Of a stretch of DNA of 64,000 nucleotides, positions 1 through 11,279 are shown piece by piece. The notes under the pieces are model-generated. The model worked only from the letters and a program-made list of their open reading frames with translations, was not told the DNA's origin and did not search any database. The translations under genes and the position numbers were made by a program. Source of the stretch: Blastobasis lacticolella (taxonomy: Eukaryota > Arthropoda > Insecta > Lepidoptera > Blastobasidae); assembly GCA_905147135.1 (NCBI GenBank), contig LR990052.1, positions 13,950,200 to 14,014,199 of the forward strand, in the 5' to 3' direction. Every line of letters starts with the position of its first letter. Position 1 is the stretch's first letter.

Positions 1-170
1 TATGTAAAACAAAGTTCCACGCCGCGTCTGTCTATCGGTTCGCTATAAACTCATAACCTCCCAATGAATTTTCATGCGGTTTTCACCAACATAGTTATTC
101 ATGAGGAAGGTTTAGGTTGTATAATTTGTTAAGGTTCGACTACCCGTGCGAAGAAGGGGCGGGTCGCTAG
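1..170 (+). mobile_element. Short Helitron, 3' part
   Basis: The 3' end carries CCCGTGCGAAGAAGGGGCGGG, a short hairpin, followed by CGCTAG and then T. This matches the Helitron rule of a hairpin just before CTRR, with insertion between A and T. The body (AAAACAAAG, CGTCTGTCT, TTTTCATGCGGTTTTCACCA) recurs at 11.5, 19.4, 29.5 and 37.4 kb. The 5' TC end is not visible, so the copy probably begins outside the window. It is non-autonomous: no Rep/helicase frame. Confidence 0.7.
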
Positions 171-2033
171 TGTAATAAGTAATATGTTTAAAGAACGCGA
201 GTTTAGTTTGGAACAAATATAGCTATTTACACTATCTTTATTAAACACCTACGCACCACCCCAAACCCTTGCAGGATACCGACTGCACAATACACCAAGT
301 CAGGTGTCAGCAGGAGCCCGTAACTCGGCTACCCTCAAATTGTTGCGAACCGCAGACCGCAGCAAGTTCCCACTTGCCACCTTTGTCCCGCGTCATTTTG
401 TGCAATTAGGGCTTAGACCGAGACACAGGCACTAATCTTGAGCTAACTTAGCAGCGTGTCGCAGGGAATAGTTAGAAATAGTTGCCTCGCACATAATTAT
501 TGTCTACAGGGTGTGTGGTTCGGCTGTAGACTGATGCGGAATTTCGGAAGCTCGTATTTTGTCGATTTTGATGTAGGTGGGTGAGTAGGTATCTACATTT
601 CAATGCTAGTGTCTGTCGTGGTATGTTATCAGTTCAAGCCCGGAAATCCTAAATAGAATCAAAATTTATTATTATTTATTTATCTACGCTCATAAGCGAT
701 GCGAAGAAGTTAGGTATGTAAAATATGGTCAAAAGATCACATTTGACATTTGTCATCATTTCCTTATGACCGCGACATGAAGTTCATTTTATACTAGGCG
801 CAACCGCGCAAAAATTAACTTTGTCGTGAACGTAAGAAATGATGAAAGCTGCCAAATGTGATCTAAGTACCTACCTAAATTGGCCCTACTTTAGCTAGTA
901 CCTGCAGTGTATGCAAGTAGTAGTATTTAAAATCTAAGTAAGTACTTACTACCCATTATAAGTTATAAACTTAATTCACCTACCCACATATTAACCCTTA
1001 CACTTTAATAATGGGCTAGAGTGGCGTTCGTTTATCTCGTAAAATATTCACCATATGAGCCCCAAATCAGTGGGAAGCCGGCAATCATCAACAAATTTAC
1101 CCATCTATGTTTAATACAGGGTAAATGGTACCCAGGAGGTTCCCAAGCGGCGATCGCTAGTAATTAGGGACATTTCGATCAACACAACGTAGATACGACG
1201 GTACTTTCCACGTTTCGTGCGCCAATTAGATTAGTGTTGCCGGTAATTATTGGCTCTACACCGGCATTAGTTGAGTATTAAATGAGATTTCATCGGAAGT
1301 TTCATGGCAGTGATTCGAACGAAGTCAGTGGAAGTTAGATATTTTATCCACAGCCCCTGGGCTTGAACCTCCTTCACATGTGTGGAGGGTTTTGCCACAG
1401 TCTCTCTGCTTGGCAGGTGGGTTATCGGAGTATTGAAAACACATGCTGGGTGCTGTTCTCTCTGTCGCTGACTGTACTAGCTGGTCTGCCTTTTTAACAT
1501 GTGGCACTATATTTTATTTTGCCGGATACCATACTGACAAATTATTTATCATTTTGGCGACAATATCCTGGTTGTAAACAGTACTAGCAGGGGTATCGAA
1601 AGCCTCGTACAAACCTTTTCACACCTTTGTTGATGAACAACTACAATAGACAACTACATAACAAGTAGGTACAACTACCTATCTGGGAAAACCACAGCAG
1701 GAAGCTCATTCCACGACCACAAACGTAACCGCATGGTACTGGTCCCATTTTGGTTGTTAGATATGCTGTTGGAACGAACTCATATTTTTTACGAGAAAAC
1801 TCAAATTTAGGTATCCAAGTTAACCCGAACATAACACCAATAGCCGTTGACATCTAGGTAGGTTCACACCACCTACAACTGACAGTTTGTACTGACGTCC
1901 ATCGGTATATCGCGTTTTCTTAAAAATGAAAAGAATTTCCCATAAGTATCGGTCGATCAGTTCGTAACTCTAGAATTGCTATGAAAACAACATTATCTTC
2001 ATAATTTAATATTGTCGGCTGTATATTATTAGG
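171..2033. other. AT-rich non-coding DNA
   Basis: No gene or complete element recognised. The stretch at 1300-1510 is richer in GC and looks like an old repeat (AGCCCCTGGGCTTGAACC), but I cannot assign a family. Short frames here have no recognisable motifs. Confidence 0.6.
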
Positions 2034-2224
2034 TACAGTCGAGTTCATTAATATGTGAGCATTGCCAAGGCTTCAAATATAAATGTACATGGAAAGGGAC
2101 TTATATATCTGAGCAGATGTACATATGTTTGATTGATGATTCTGCTCAGATATATAAGTACCCTTCCATGTACATTTATATTTGAAGCCTTGGTAATGCT
2201 CACATATTAATGAACTCGACTGTA
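2034..2224. mobile_element. Tc1/mariner-type foldback MITE
   Basis: Two arms of about 87 bp (2031-2117 and 2141-2227) are inverted copies with three mismatches, separated by a 23 bp loop. The termini read TA-CAGTCGAGTTCATTAA and its complement followed by TA. That is the CAGT terminus and TA target duplication typical of Tc1/mariner elements. There is no transposase, so it is non-autonomous. The near-perfect arms imply a fairly recent origin or gene conversion between the arms. Confidence 0.75.
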
Positions 2225-2584
2225 CCTACGTTTTTATGTTTATTAGCCTAAACGAATTATATTTTCCAATTCATTCACAGGGGTGCCAACGCAACGCACG
2301 AATTATTGAATAGTAAAACTTGTGCAATCTTTCTGTTGCGAAATTTAATTAACATTCCCGGGTACGTCGGTGGACAGGCGCGGGTTCCTAATTGCGGACT
2401 GTCAGCTACAGGCACGGTCACCCTACGGTCTGGGGGTCCGAGTTTTGGAATAGTGAAATGTGTTGATGTATTTTTGCAATTGTTTGGTGTTGAGACCGAT
2501 TGCAGTTGGTGCTAATGGAATATTGAAATATTGAATGCTAGTGGGCCCGGCGCGACTTCGTTCGCGTGGCTTACTATCGCTACC

Positions 2585-2660
2585 CTACTCTGCATCTACC
2601 CTCCCAAACCCCTACCCCTACCCTACCCTACACTTACACTACCCCTACCTACCCTTTTTG
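2585..2660. repeat. Degenerate CCCTA minisatellite
   Basis: C-rich tract built from CCCTA and CCCCTA units. The densest part (about 2616-2645) has four or more runs of three to four C, so the minus strand could form a G-quadruplex. It is not the insect telomere repeat (CCTAA). Confidence 0.6.
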
Positions 2661-3208
2661 TCTTGCATACAAACCTTGTCCTGAAAATTAAAAACCCAAC
2701 AAAATAAAGCACCCGTGACTGAGTGACGGATGCACACCTCAAGTACCCATAATACCATAACTACTATTAGACACAATCTGTTTTTAGCACTCGTACTCGT
2801 CGTTTTTTAGCACATTTAAAAACAACAACACCATAGTAGGCAGTTGCCAATGATCAAGTCTATCAGTAGGTACTCCTTGCGCCGGCCAGTATAAAAAGGA
2901 CCGTGCTTTAAAAGAAAAAGGAAATATATTTTCTTATTAAAACGATTTCATGCAACTGTGCAACTAATAAACTCGAGGCAGCAAAACAAAATACGCCACC
3001 AGAAATAAACTCCAAATGAATCATTAAAAAAGTAACATGTAAAATTCATAAATACGGCCGTAAAGTCCAGAGATAATCTGCCAGCATTATGGGGCGGGCG
3101 ATATGGCCGCGGACCAAGCAACTCCCAGAGGCCGAATACGAGTGAGTAAGTACTACCTACCACCCATCTTTAAAAATGTTTATACTACTCAGTGACAAAC
3201 GAGCTAAG

Positions 3209-3440
3209 TAGTAGATGCCAAGTGGATTGATGAGAGCGGTCGCTAACCCTAGCCTACAGAGTACAGACAGCCGCAAGGGTAGGCCATAAAAATATTTTGT
3301 TTGTGCATCCATTTGGCGCACCTGACGTTCAACGTGATGAGTCACACCTCAATAAAATGTTAATTAAAACAATTATTAGGGGGTGCGGGGGGAGGCTAGG
3401 GTCAATGACCGCTTTCGCCAAACCATTTGGCATCTACTAT
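3209..3440. repeat. Diverged inverted-repeat element
   Basis: Arms 3209-3255 and 3393-3440 are inverted relatives of about 47 bp sharing TAGTAGATGCCAA and ACCCTAGCCT, with roughly a quarter of positions changed. A third partial relative (AGAAAGCGGTAACGCCCTA) lies near 3517. This looks like an old foldback MITE. Confidence 0.5.
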
Positions 3441-3724
3441 TCATTTTTTTGTATTTTTTTAAAGACGCCTTTCGAGGGCGAAAGCTATAGAGTTAAGTGA
3501 TAGCTCTCGTGAGAGAAAGCGGTAACGCCCTAAACATCTACGATTGATTCACTTAAATTTTATGAAGAACCGCATTTACGTTCAAGTTCGCATGTTGTCA
3601 CTGTGAGGCCTAACATAAGATGCTCTTTACCTACTTATAGACATTTTCATCTTTAAAGTCCCGTGGTTTTAAGCTGACCTACAATTAGCTTGGTGTATAC
3701 TAGTTTAGAAACAGCGCTTTCATA

Positions 3725-3906
3725 TCTATACTAATATTATAAAGAGGAAATGTTAGATTTTTTGTTTGTTTGTTTGTATTGAATAGGCTTCGAAACTACT
3801 GGACCGATTTCAAAAATTCTTTCACCGTTGGGAAGCTACACTATCCCCGGGTGACATAGGCTATATACCCGTAGTGGTACCCGTGCGAAGCCGGGGCGGC
3901 TGCTAG
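3725..3906 (+). mobile_element. Complete 182 bp Helitron (non-autonomous)
   Basis: It begins TCTATACTAATATTATAAAG, the usual lepidopteran Helitron 5' end. It ends ACCCGTGCGAAGCCGGGGCG...CTAG followed by T. The flanking bases are A on the left and T on the right, the expected Helitron insertion dinucleotide. The subterminal hairpin is partly spoiled (CGGC in place of CGGG). No coding capacity. Confidence 0.8.
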
Positions 3907-3909
3907 TTT

Positions 3910-4454
3910 ATTTATATTTTAGCCACTTCCGTCCCACTGCAGAGTAAAGGCCTCCCTATCCATTGTATATAGATACTAAATATTGAAACGCAGAAATAGA
4001 TACCATGTGGATGTGATACTCACTCATGTTTAATAGAATCCCACTTTTCAGCTACATTATTACGTACCATCCATGGGATGTCAAATTAATGTTAGCTCTG
4101 CGGATTGCTTTTATAAAACAAGCGGTAAGACTCACTCTTTCATCCTGGTAACAGTTGGCAGGTGAACAGAGATCGATACGCGCTTGGCAGACTTTTAACC
4201 AAGAGGCTTCTCAGTAACCGACCACTCAGGTTGTGGTGGGGCTTCCCGCAAGATTTGCAGGTTTCCTGCCTCTGAAGTGTTGGGAGCTTTCGTTCTTGAG
4301 AGGAAGTTGGTCTAACCTTTATTTTTATTTACCGATTTTATACTCATTAACATGTTTTCTTCTGGCTTAATTTGTTATTTATAGGATAGGTAGGATTGGT
4401 AAGGCATTTAACTTTAGGTGGTAATTTCTACTTCCATATCAATAGGTAAGTACT
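3910..4454. other. Non-coding interval
   Basis: AT-rich apart from 4130-4320, a GC-richer stretch with no open frame that may be an unrecognised old repeat. Nothing else seen. Confidence 0.5.
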
Positions 4455-4600
4455 AATACTTACTTATGTTGATAATGTTTTAAACTATCATGATTATTAT
4501 CACACATCGTGGTATCATCCGGGTAATATCGGGCTACTCGTAAACGAAGGTACGTTGTAGTAAGCCCGGAACATATCTTTAAAATGTTACTTATGTTCAA
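4455..4600. repeat. Rearranged copy of the repeat at 14.16 kb
   Basis: The block 4537-4592 (CCCGGAACATATCTTTAAAA) matches 14158-14213 on the same strand. The block 4477-4508 (TTTTAAACTATCATGATTAT) matches the reverse complement of 14206-14250. The two halves of one repeat are therefore present in opposite orientation here, as expected of an inverted-repeat element with a deleted centre. Confidence 0.5.
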
Positions 4601-4645
4601 CCTGTCGATGTAGGTAAGAATAATAATCTGTATTATTTTGTTGGA

Positions 4646-4918
4646 GTACATCTGGACCCTGTGCTCAGCCCACTTCTGTTCAACGTGATATTATACGTAT
4701 CGTCAGACAGCATCCGCGACTATCATGAGGTACCTCCGTTGCTGCTCATGTATGCTGACGATATCGCGCTGACGGACTCTGACAAGGGGCGACTAGTCCG
4801 ATGTGTGAAAAAGTGGACGGAGGCACTTAAAAACGGCGGTCTGAAGATTAATGTGGCGAAGACGGAGTTCATGGCCTGCAACAGTGGAAATCCCTTTAGG
4901 AAGACCCGTAATTTCGGC
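4646..4918 (+). pseudogene. Non-LTR retrotransposon reverse transcriptase fragment
   Basis: One open frame of about 90 codons covers the RT core. It starts with a VHxG-like stretch and SPLLFNVIL, then reaches the catalytic MYADDIAL motif (YADD at 4751-4762), then KWTEALKNGGLKINVAKTEF. This order is typical of RTE-like LINE reverse transcriptases, whose full ORF is around 1,000 residues. The endonuclease, the N-terminal RT and everything after the TEFMAC motif are missing. The 3' join near 4918 leads into unrelated AT-rich DNA. The catalytic aspartates remain, but the fragment cannot make a working enzyme. The clade is inferred from motif style. Confidence 0.75.
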
Positions 4919-4964
4919 ATAAGTACATTTAATAGTTTACTATTCTGTGATTTTACAAAATAAA

Positions 4965-6030
4965 AGAAAAAAAACTATTGAGCATTATTACTGACAAAAT
5001 TTACTCATACGGGGCTCGCTCTAGCCAACTCGCCAACAATGGTAGCCCAGGAGCTCTTTCCAGCCATAAAAGTATCATTATCTCGTGTACACCCGAAGCA
5101 AAGGTTTATTAAAGAGTCGTTAAGGCCGGTGCAACTCGTGATGAGGGCTGTAAAGTTTTTATTGTTATAAATGTAATGTTCGCAGATGGTCGTACATTTT
5201 TAACACGCCAGTTTTAGTGTATCCTTTATTTAGGTACCTATATCTACATATTTCGAAGTGTTTCTTTGTTTTGAAACCGCATACCTGTGACTAAGAGATA
5301 TGCATTGCAATCGATTGGGGCCTAGAAGCTACTGAACCTACGGGTTTTCATGTTGTCACCACGTACCTACCTAAGTATAGACAGGTAGGGATTCTCTTTT
5401 TAAAATACTATTGGAAGTTTTATTTTGAAACTACATCGCTAATATTATCGAAAGTAAAGTGTATGCACATAATGTCTTGTAGCCGCTGGACCCGGAGTTC
5501 GTAATGAAAAAAGTTTCAGCGACTGTCGAAACCGCGTGGCATGGCTGTGGCTACGGTGTTTTTGGAAGTAAATGTGCAATTATATTGTTTTTACATTTTT
5601 CAAGCAGTTTGTAGCAGAAAAAGTTGGCTCCAGAGACTCCAGCTCTGTTAATCTAGCTGGTCTGGTTTAGACTAGTGTCAAATAATTATTAATAATTATT
5701 ACTTGACAGCTAAGCAAAAACTTCGCCGTCTATCGTTAACAAAACTTAGGAACAGTTTGGAAAATATAGAATAGATGTCGGTACAATTTTAACAAAAATG
5801 TTACTACCTACATATAAGAGTGTTTAATGATGGTAAGTTCGGCGAACCTGCAGAGGTTCCAAAACCTAAACAATAAAGTATACCAAGTTTAACGGAGAGA
5901 GCTCAGATTCTACGTGCTCGATATGAGAATCCCAGAGAGGAAATGGGTCTAGTTTTAGGCCAAGATACTTTTCAATGGATTTCCTTCACGCTATGTTCAT
6001 AGTTTGTGGAATAATTTAATTTTACAGTCG
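4965..6030. other. AT-rich non-coding DNA
   Basis: No gene seen. It contains an imperfect AT-rich palindrome at 5676-5708 with TGTCAA ends. Otherwise there is no recognisable structure. Confidence 0.55.
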
Positions 6031-6033
6031 AAA

Positions 6034-6180
6034 GCCCGATGGCACTAAACTTAGGCGAGGCCTAAGTCGATTTAAAATATTCCTAACAAGAAAAGCATTG
6101 AACCAACACAAACCATGAGTAAAAACAAAACTCGCTAAGTAAGTCTATTCTTTGACACCGACTTTGTCACACTATATGTC
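6034..6180. mobile_element. Partial copy of the GCCCGAT MITE family
   Basis: The left end (GCCCGATGGCACTAAACTTA, then GGCGAGGCCTAAG) matches the termini of the element at 41430-41640, and similarity continues through CTAACAAGAAAAGCATT. No matching right end is clear, so this copy is truncated or strongly diverged. Confidence 0.5.
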
Positions 6181-6444
6181 ATAATATATCAACCTGAATC
6201 CCCTGGGTAAAGGCCAGTTTTAGGTTTTAATAATTGTACATTAGAAATTTATATACCTAGATAAAAAAATATTTTTTTAACGAAAATAAATAAAGCGAAT
6301 AATAAAATAACTGTTAATAAAGATTGTGTAAGAACTATTCCCACCTACCTAATGTACCTCTACAAATGATACCCGAAATAAAACAAACAAGTATCGTCAG
6401 CATATAGAGTGGTGATGTGACGTTTACATCCTAAATCAGTAATA

Positions 6445-6479
6445 TCACTAGGCACCTACTGCAGGTAGGTGCCTAGTGA
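6445..6479. repeat. Perfect short palindrome
   Basis: TCACTAGGCACCTAC is followed after 5 nt (TGCAG) by its exact reverse complement. The stem of 15 bp has no mismatch. No target duplication or surrounding element is visible. Confidence 0.75.
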
Positions 6480-6506
6480 ATAAATGAGAAAGTTACAAAT
6501 ATAACC

Positions 6507-6563
6507 ATCTTAGCGTTAATGTCCCGGCTGTGCTCTCGCGCACGAGGGCCTGGAGTCCGCCCT
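6507..6563 (-). mobile_element. SINE family B, 3' fragment
   Basis: The minus strand contains the GGCCCTCGTGCGCGAGAGCA...GGGACATTAACGC tail block of the SINE that is complete at 36413-36773. Confidence 0.65.
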
Positions 6564-6808
6564 TTTATTTTATCCGATTACTGCAAATAAATGTGAAAGC
6601 TGTCTCAGGCCTAATATAAAAAAATGAGGATTTTTTAGTAAAGTTACCAGAAACGACGTAGTATTGAATACGTACGGTAAGTGTTGTCTTTTTTATTCTC
6701 ATCCAAGTTGCTCTATAAGTGTTACGAACGGAAGTATTAGCAAAGCAATGAAAGGAAGGCTCTTAATATAAATAAAATAGAACAAGGCCAGTAATTCCTC
6801 GCCCACAG

Positions 6809-6970
6809 GCGAAGATGTCGCGAATGAGACGAGTTGCTCGTTTTTGTCCACAAAATGAGAATAGAGAAGAGCTTAGAGTTGAATTGTTCATAGAAATAAT
6901 AGATTATTTAAGAAATAATACAGATTTTTTTTTAAGTTTTCCAGGCATTAAACTGCCATCTCACCTGGTT
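6809..6970 (+). CDS. Weak exon candidate, unrecognised
   Basis: A 162 bp stretch is bounded by a reasonable acceptor (TTCCTCGCCCACAG at its left) and a strong donor (GTAAGT at 6971). An ATG at 6815 opens 52 codons that stay open to the donor. The peptide starts with a basic run (MSRMRRVARF) followed by an acidic, helix-prone stretch. I recognise no family. Codons are AT-rich like the background, so chance is a serious alternative. It could also be an exon of a decayed transposon gene. Confidence 0.2.
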
Positions 6971-7321
6971 GTAAGTGGCGTTGCGGCTGTAGATAGAGCA
7001 TGTCTGTCTAGAAACAGCCTAGGAATTTGAACATGGACACTATGACATTATAATCAATAAATACTTTAATACCTTTTTAAAGACTTTTAATTTAACACCT
7101 AGAAATTAATACGGTATTACCACTTAGTTGTAAAATATGGCGAAGTTTTATAAGTCTTCTCTATTATTACCTTTAGAAAAGAGGAAAATCTTCTGCTACC
7201 AGTGGAAGACCTATTATTGACAGGTACCTCAAAGCCTTAGGTTGCTGATATCCCGGACGACGTAGTACCATCTGGCCGTGTACCTCTATCGGCAATAATA
7301 AGTAAGATCAAGTCCTATGTC

Positions 7322-7572
7322 ATACGGTGAGGGAAAACATCGTGATGAAACGTGATGTCAAAATAAATCATAGCTATGTCTAAAACTGCACATTCAGGCG
7401 ACTGAATGTATAACCATGATCAAATCTGGTCAGGTTCCCCTGTAGCAGGGTCACGGAGGTCAGATGGCAGCCGTTTCACTGTAATTACCTGATTTACCAA
7501 GTCCTTGATCATGGTCAAGGCGGACCCCGGGCCCTCGTGAGAGCACAACTGGGTCATTAACGCCAAGATGAT
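7322..7572 (+). mobile_element. SINE family B copy lacking its head
   Basis: It carries the body in order: CGGTGAGGGAAAACATCGTG, TTCAGGCGACTGAATGT, AGCAGGGTCACGGAGGTCAG, GATCATGGTCAAGGCGGACC and ATTAACGCCAAGATGATG. The tRNA-like head is absent. About 35 bp of extra sequence separates two body blocks near 7355-7388. Confidence 0.75.
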
Positions 7573-7990
7573 GAAGATCAAGTTACACAAGAATACACAT
7601 ATACCATCATCGTATCTTTCATATTATCACCGAACACCTATTGTTCGTTTTTCATTGTTATAAATTTAGTTTAAAAACGTTCAGAAATAAAAATAGGCAT
7701 AATTATAATTATTTAACATTATTAAAAAATTCTGCAAATATTTATTAATTAGTAGGTACACAAAGACTCCGCCTCATCCCTTTTCTGTTCTCGTAAATCT
7801 TAAAGAGGTCGTTTTAGAAACGAATGCCTACTTACTCCTGCCTCTTCATTAATGTTATCTTCAAATATTATTATGTCAGGATGTAAAGAAAACCAGCGAG
7901 TTTAATTTAATTAGATATTTCGACATCTACTTCCTTATTTTCTTAAACTTATACAAGATTATACGACCGATACAATATTATGACGATTTG
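7573..7990. other. AT-rich spacer
   Basis: No gene or element recognised. Confidence 0.5.
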
Positions 7991-7994
7991 AGTG

Positions 7995-8270
7995 GTTCAG
8001 TTGGTGTAAATGCCGGTCTGCCACGCACCCCGTCCCTACGGGGTGTAGCATCCGATGAAACCTGAAAGGCCCTTATGGCTACAGGTGCTCCCAGGGGGTG
8101 TTTAGCACGTATGCGCCTAGGTTCTCTTTTTTGGCGAGTCGTGCATAACCAGTCCGCCCGGCCGGCTGGTACTCATGAGAGTTCACCTCCTCCCTCCCAA
8201 CCGCTATACCGGAGGATGCCCGTTTCCTCTGCGAAGGGCGCAAAAAAAAAAAAGCAGAGGTCCCGGTGGA
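7995..8270 (+). mobile_element. GC-rich SINE-like repeat, unnamed
   Basis: It opens with GAGTGGTTCAGTTGGTGTAA, which resembles a Pol III A box. It continues GC-rich to GCGAAGGGCGC, an A12 run and AGCAGAGGTCCCGGTGGAGC. An open frame of 68 codons inside has no known domain. It abuts SINE family A material at 8271, so the two may be one composite element or two insertions. Confidence 0.4.
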
Positions 8271-8500
8271 GCATAAATTGAAATGATGAATTTCAATTTC
8301 TGTTACAGGTCTGGTTTTACTATGTACCTATAATGAGAACGTATTTAAAAAAATTAAATAAATAGTATATCAGTTAACAAACATCCATAAGACAAGCTTT
8401 GCTTTCTTTGGGGCTAGATAACGCTGTGTGAATTTGTCCTAGCATTTTTTTAAATATTATTATTTATTAATAAGTACCTATTACCTTTTAGTTCCATACC
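8271..8500 (+). mobile_element. SINE family A, core and tail
   Basis: The core block ATGAATTTCAATTTCTGTTA-CAGGTCTGG is followed by the tail block AGACAAGCTTTGCT...GGGGCTAGATAACGCTGTGT-GAATTTGTCC and an AT-rich end. The same core and tail occur together in reverse at 35950-36180. The tail alone recurs at 11.3, 22.6 and 36.8 kb, so it may be shared with a partner LINE. Confidence 0.6.
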
Positions 8501-9320
8501 TTCCTGAAACCGAGTAGCTTATTAATCCTCGTAATTGTTTACGTTCCTCATACTCTAGGTAACATAAGTAGGAGCAGAAAAAAAACAAGTCAAGTGGACT
8601 CTCAAGCTACCCAGGAAAATTGTGTTTACCCTCTCCGGCGGTTACTTAAAATTATCCACTCTCTTGAATCATAACTGCATAGCACTCAATTCAAATTAGG
8701 CCCACTGCAATAAAGGAAAATGAGATTTTTTTACGAACAGCGAACCGTTGTTTTTATTGGGCTTCCGAATTCGACCGCCGTGAGCTCGCCACGCTGATTA
8801 GTTCATTTATTCGAAGGGGGATTTGTTATGATTTCTTCGAAGTTGGTGCGTGTTTGTAGGTAAAAGAAAATTTATGTGTATAAGAAATTATAGCGGATGT
8901 TGTATTTGTTTAGTTAAAAGAATAATAGGTGTTTGCCGTAGAGGTTACTTAGGTCGTGCAGGATTCAAAGCCTGGGAGGCTACTTTAATTCAAAAACTAA
9001 ATAAATAAACCTTAAACTAATACCTAAATACCTTACTCTAACAACCTAAATCTATAAACATTGCCATCGTCGCTATACAAGTGGATAGAGTACCCAAACA
9101 AGCTGGCTACAATCCCCCACTGAATGGCAATCCCTATACGTTGGCCGAAGAATGAGCCAGCCCTGTAGTCACTGGTTAATCGAATCATAATTTTCCCTTA
9201 TCAAGGAGACAAGAATAATAACTTCAGAGGCTCTACATCACAAAGCTACGAATACTTACATTATTTTCAGCGATATTCACGTACTTACCGCACTTCAATG
9301 ACGGCGGTGTAGCTGCCGTA
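8501..9320. other. Non-coding interval
   Basis: Nothing recognised. A GC-richer patch at 8740-8860 has no open frame of note. Confidence 0.5.
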
Positions 9321-9325
9321 TTTTT

Positions 9326-9650
9326 TTGTTATACGTCAGACAAAGAAAGCAAGCGAACCCAGGCAGATATAGCGTGCGGTTCCGGAGTTACCTTGAAGGT
9401 AAAGCCGAACTAACCCCGAGAAACTACGTAGACCCTCTGTTGATGTCCACGCGAAGATTCGAAAGAACAGGTCGTACGATGCGTATGTGGAATGATCTCC
9501 CAGCTACAGTGTTTCCTTTGGACTGTGATATGGGATCGATCACGATGTATATTAGAGGTCACTGATGCATATAGGCGGCGGTGACCACTTTCCATCAGGT
9601 AGACCGCTTCCCTGTTTGTCTGCCGAATAAAATAACAAAACCTTTTGGAC
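9326..9650 (+). pseudogene. LINE C-terminus and 3' tail, decayed
   Basis: The frame encodes RMWNDLPATVFPLDCDMGS. The W-N-x-L-P-A-x-V-F motif is found at the C-terminus of many insect LINE reverse transcriptase ORFs. It is followed by the widespread tail block GGCGGCGGTGACCACTTTCC-ATCAGGTAGACCGC and CTGTTTGTCTGCCGA. Only the last ~70 codons remain and the frame is interrupted before the tail, so it is dead. Confidence 0.6.
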
Positions 9651-9979
9651 CTTCGCATGGACACAAACAGACGTCTACCAAGAGTGCAAGAGTATCTACT
9701 TACGTCACGTCCCATAGGGCCATCCATATTCCCATGGAGCTCATACCGTCAGTTCTCTTGTCATCATCTCGAGGGTTCTAATGCAGAGAACATGTTGGCT
9801 CGTCGATCATTGATCGATCACGAACAAGAGTTCGACGTTGGTATCAGGGAAGCGTATCGGGAAAGACTAGGAGGCACAAACCAACCAAAACATCTATGCA
9901 ACATTAAAAAACTCTATAGGACAGCGTTTACAAAAACATCCCCACAAATCAAAACTAAACACAAACACCATCAACTTAA

Positions 9980-10300
9980 GACGTCAGTGACTGATAAATG
10001 TCTTTCAAAGCCATTTCAAAGGGTAACCGCAGGTCGCCGAAACCGCATACGGAATTCTTCACCACGATATCGGGGCAAGGCCGGTATTCTTCAAAGGCGA
10101 CGGTATTTTTGATGCGGCCGGGCAACCGCAGGCCGTAAGAGTTCCCAAGTTTTCCGCGTTGTCTAACGAATAACTTAAAAGTTAGTCGTCTTATGGGGGA
10201 GCGGTTAGGGGCGACGTGCCGGCTATCGTTTTGGCGACGCCTTGTGGAAATATGGGCTTTCATTACGTTGGATTTGGACAATTGTAAGGGCCCAATCGGT
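9980..10300. other. GC-richer island, possibly conserved non-coding
   Basis: This patch has far more CpG than its surroundings (ACGGAATTC, GATATCGGGGCAAGGCCGG, GATGCGGCCGGGCAACCGCA). Overlapping frames on both strands carry no known domain. The composition fits a regulatory element or an old exon. The sequence alone cannot decide. Confidence 0.3.
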
Positions 10301-10879
10301 TGGATGAATAAAATAATATATGTTAAATATGTTCAGATGAAGTCCGTGGATCCAAAGATGAAAGTATTTTGGTGATTTGAATTTGCACAGCAGCAACTCG
10401 TAGCCGTGAATAAATAAATAAATAATGTATTATCAACTGGACTGAATCTCTGGTGTTCTTGTCGAGTAATGTCACTCGGAATTCAAATCAGTGCAGTGAT
10501 ACCAGAAACCACTGCGTCTATTACTATACTATGAATTAAATCTAAAAATAAAGATTTGTTAAATAAATTTTCTATTGAATTTTTTTCCTTTTCAATTATT
10601 AATAAAATTCTATTCCTAACAAACTGACTAAGCACTGTATACCTATCTTCCACGTCTTACTAGGTAAGCAACACTAATCAACGTCACCTGCCACCGTTAT
10701 CAGAACGAATAAAATATCCAATATCAGCTAATTTGGCGCAACTCCCTCGTAATCTAATAAACAAATAATAACAGAACAAAAGCAAAGCACTCAATCAAGT
10801 AATAATGAGCTATAAGATTAGATAAAACGCTCCGAAAAGCTTGGAGTAACCAATGGAGACAGAGGGCAATAAATCTCTC
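10301..10879. other. AT-rich spacer
   Basis: No gene or element recognised. Confidence 0.5.
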
Positions 10880-11000
10880 AATAGCAATTACAACGTATGA
10901 TTGCTGTGTCCGAGACGGGAATCGAACGTGGGATGCGACAATGGTACTTTGGGGAAATCGCGCCGGAGGGTCCGAGTGACCCGAGGAACTGGTATCGAGC
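10880..11000 (-). mobile_element. Possible tRNA-derived SINE fragment
   Basis: The minus strand holds TCCCACGTTCGATTCCCGTC, close to a Pol III B box (GGTTCGANTCC). The A box is unclear and the family is not identified. Confidence 0.3.
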
Positions 11001-11207
11001 GCAGTGCATTTTCATCCAAGGTGTTGTATATTTACTATCTGAATGCAATGCAAATCTCGCATTTATATGTTGAGATTGGAGTTGTGAAAACTAAATAAAT
11101 ATAAGCTTATTTTGGTTACAGTGGTTGTGATCGATGCTTCATATAGAAGGGTTTTGTGAGGATTTTGTTATCTTGAATGTTTTGTAAACACTTCGGTATT
11201 TGTCATT

Positions 11208-11275
11208 GCCTAGGGAGGCACGGGTGGAAGGTCGTCCTTATAGAAAGCGGCCACCGTCGTCCACGTAATAATTAT
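11208..11275 (-). mobile_element. LINE 3' tail fragment
   Basis: Minus-strand match to the tail block (GGACGACGGTGGCCGCTTTC...CGTGCCTCCCTAGGCAA). The closest relative in the window is 20223-20300. Confidence 0.45.
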
Positions 11276-11279
11276 CATC

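Noticed and set aside
2585..2660. Interstitial telomere
   Set aside because: Unit is CCCTA/CCCCTA, not the insect CCTAA, and the order is irregular.
9645..10112. 155-codon open frame
   Set aside because: It starts inside a LINE tail and runs into a GC island. The composition changes along it and no motif is recognisable, so a chance frame is likely.
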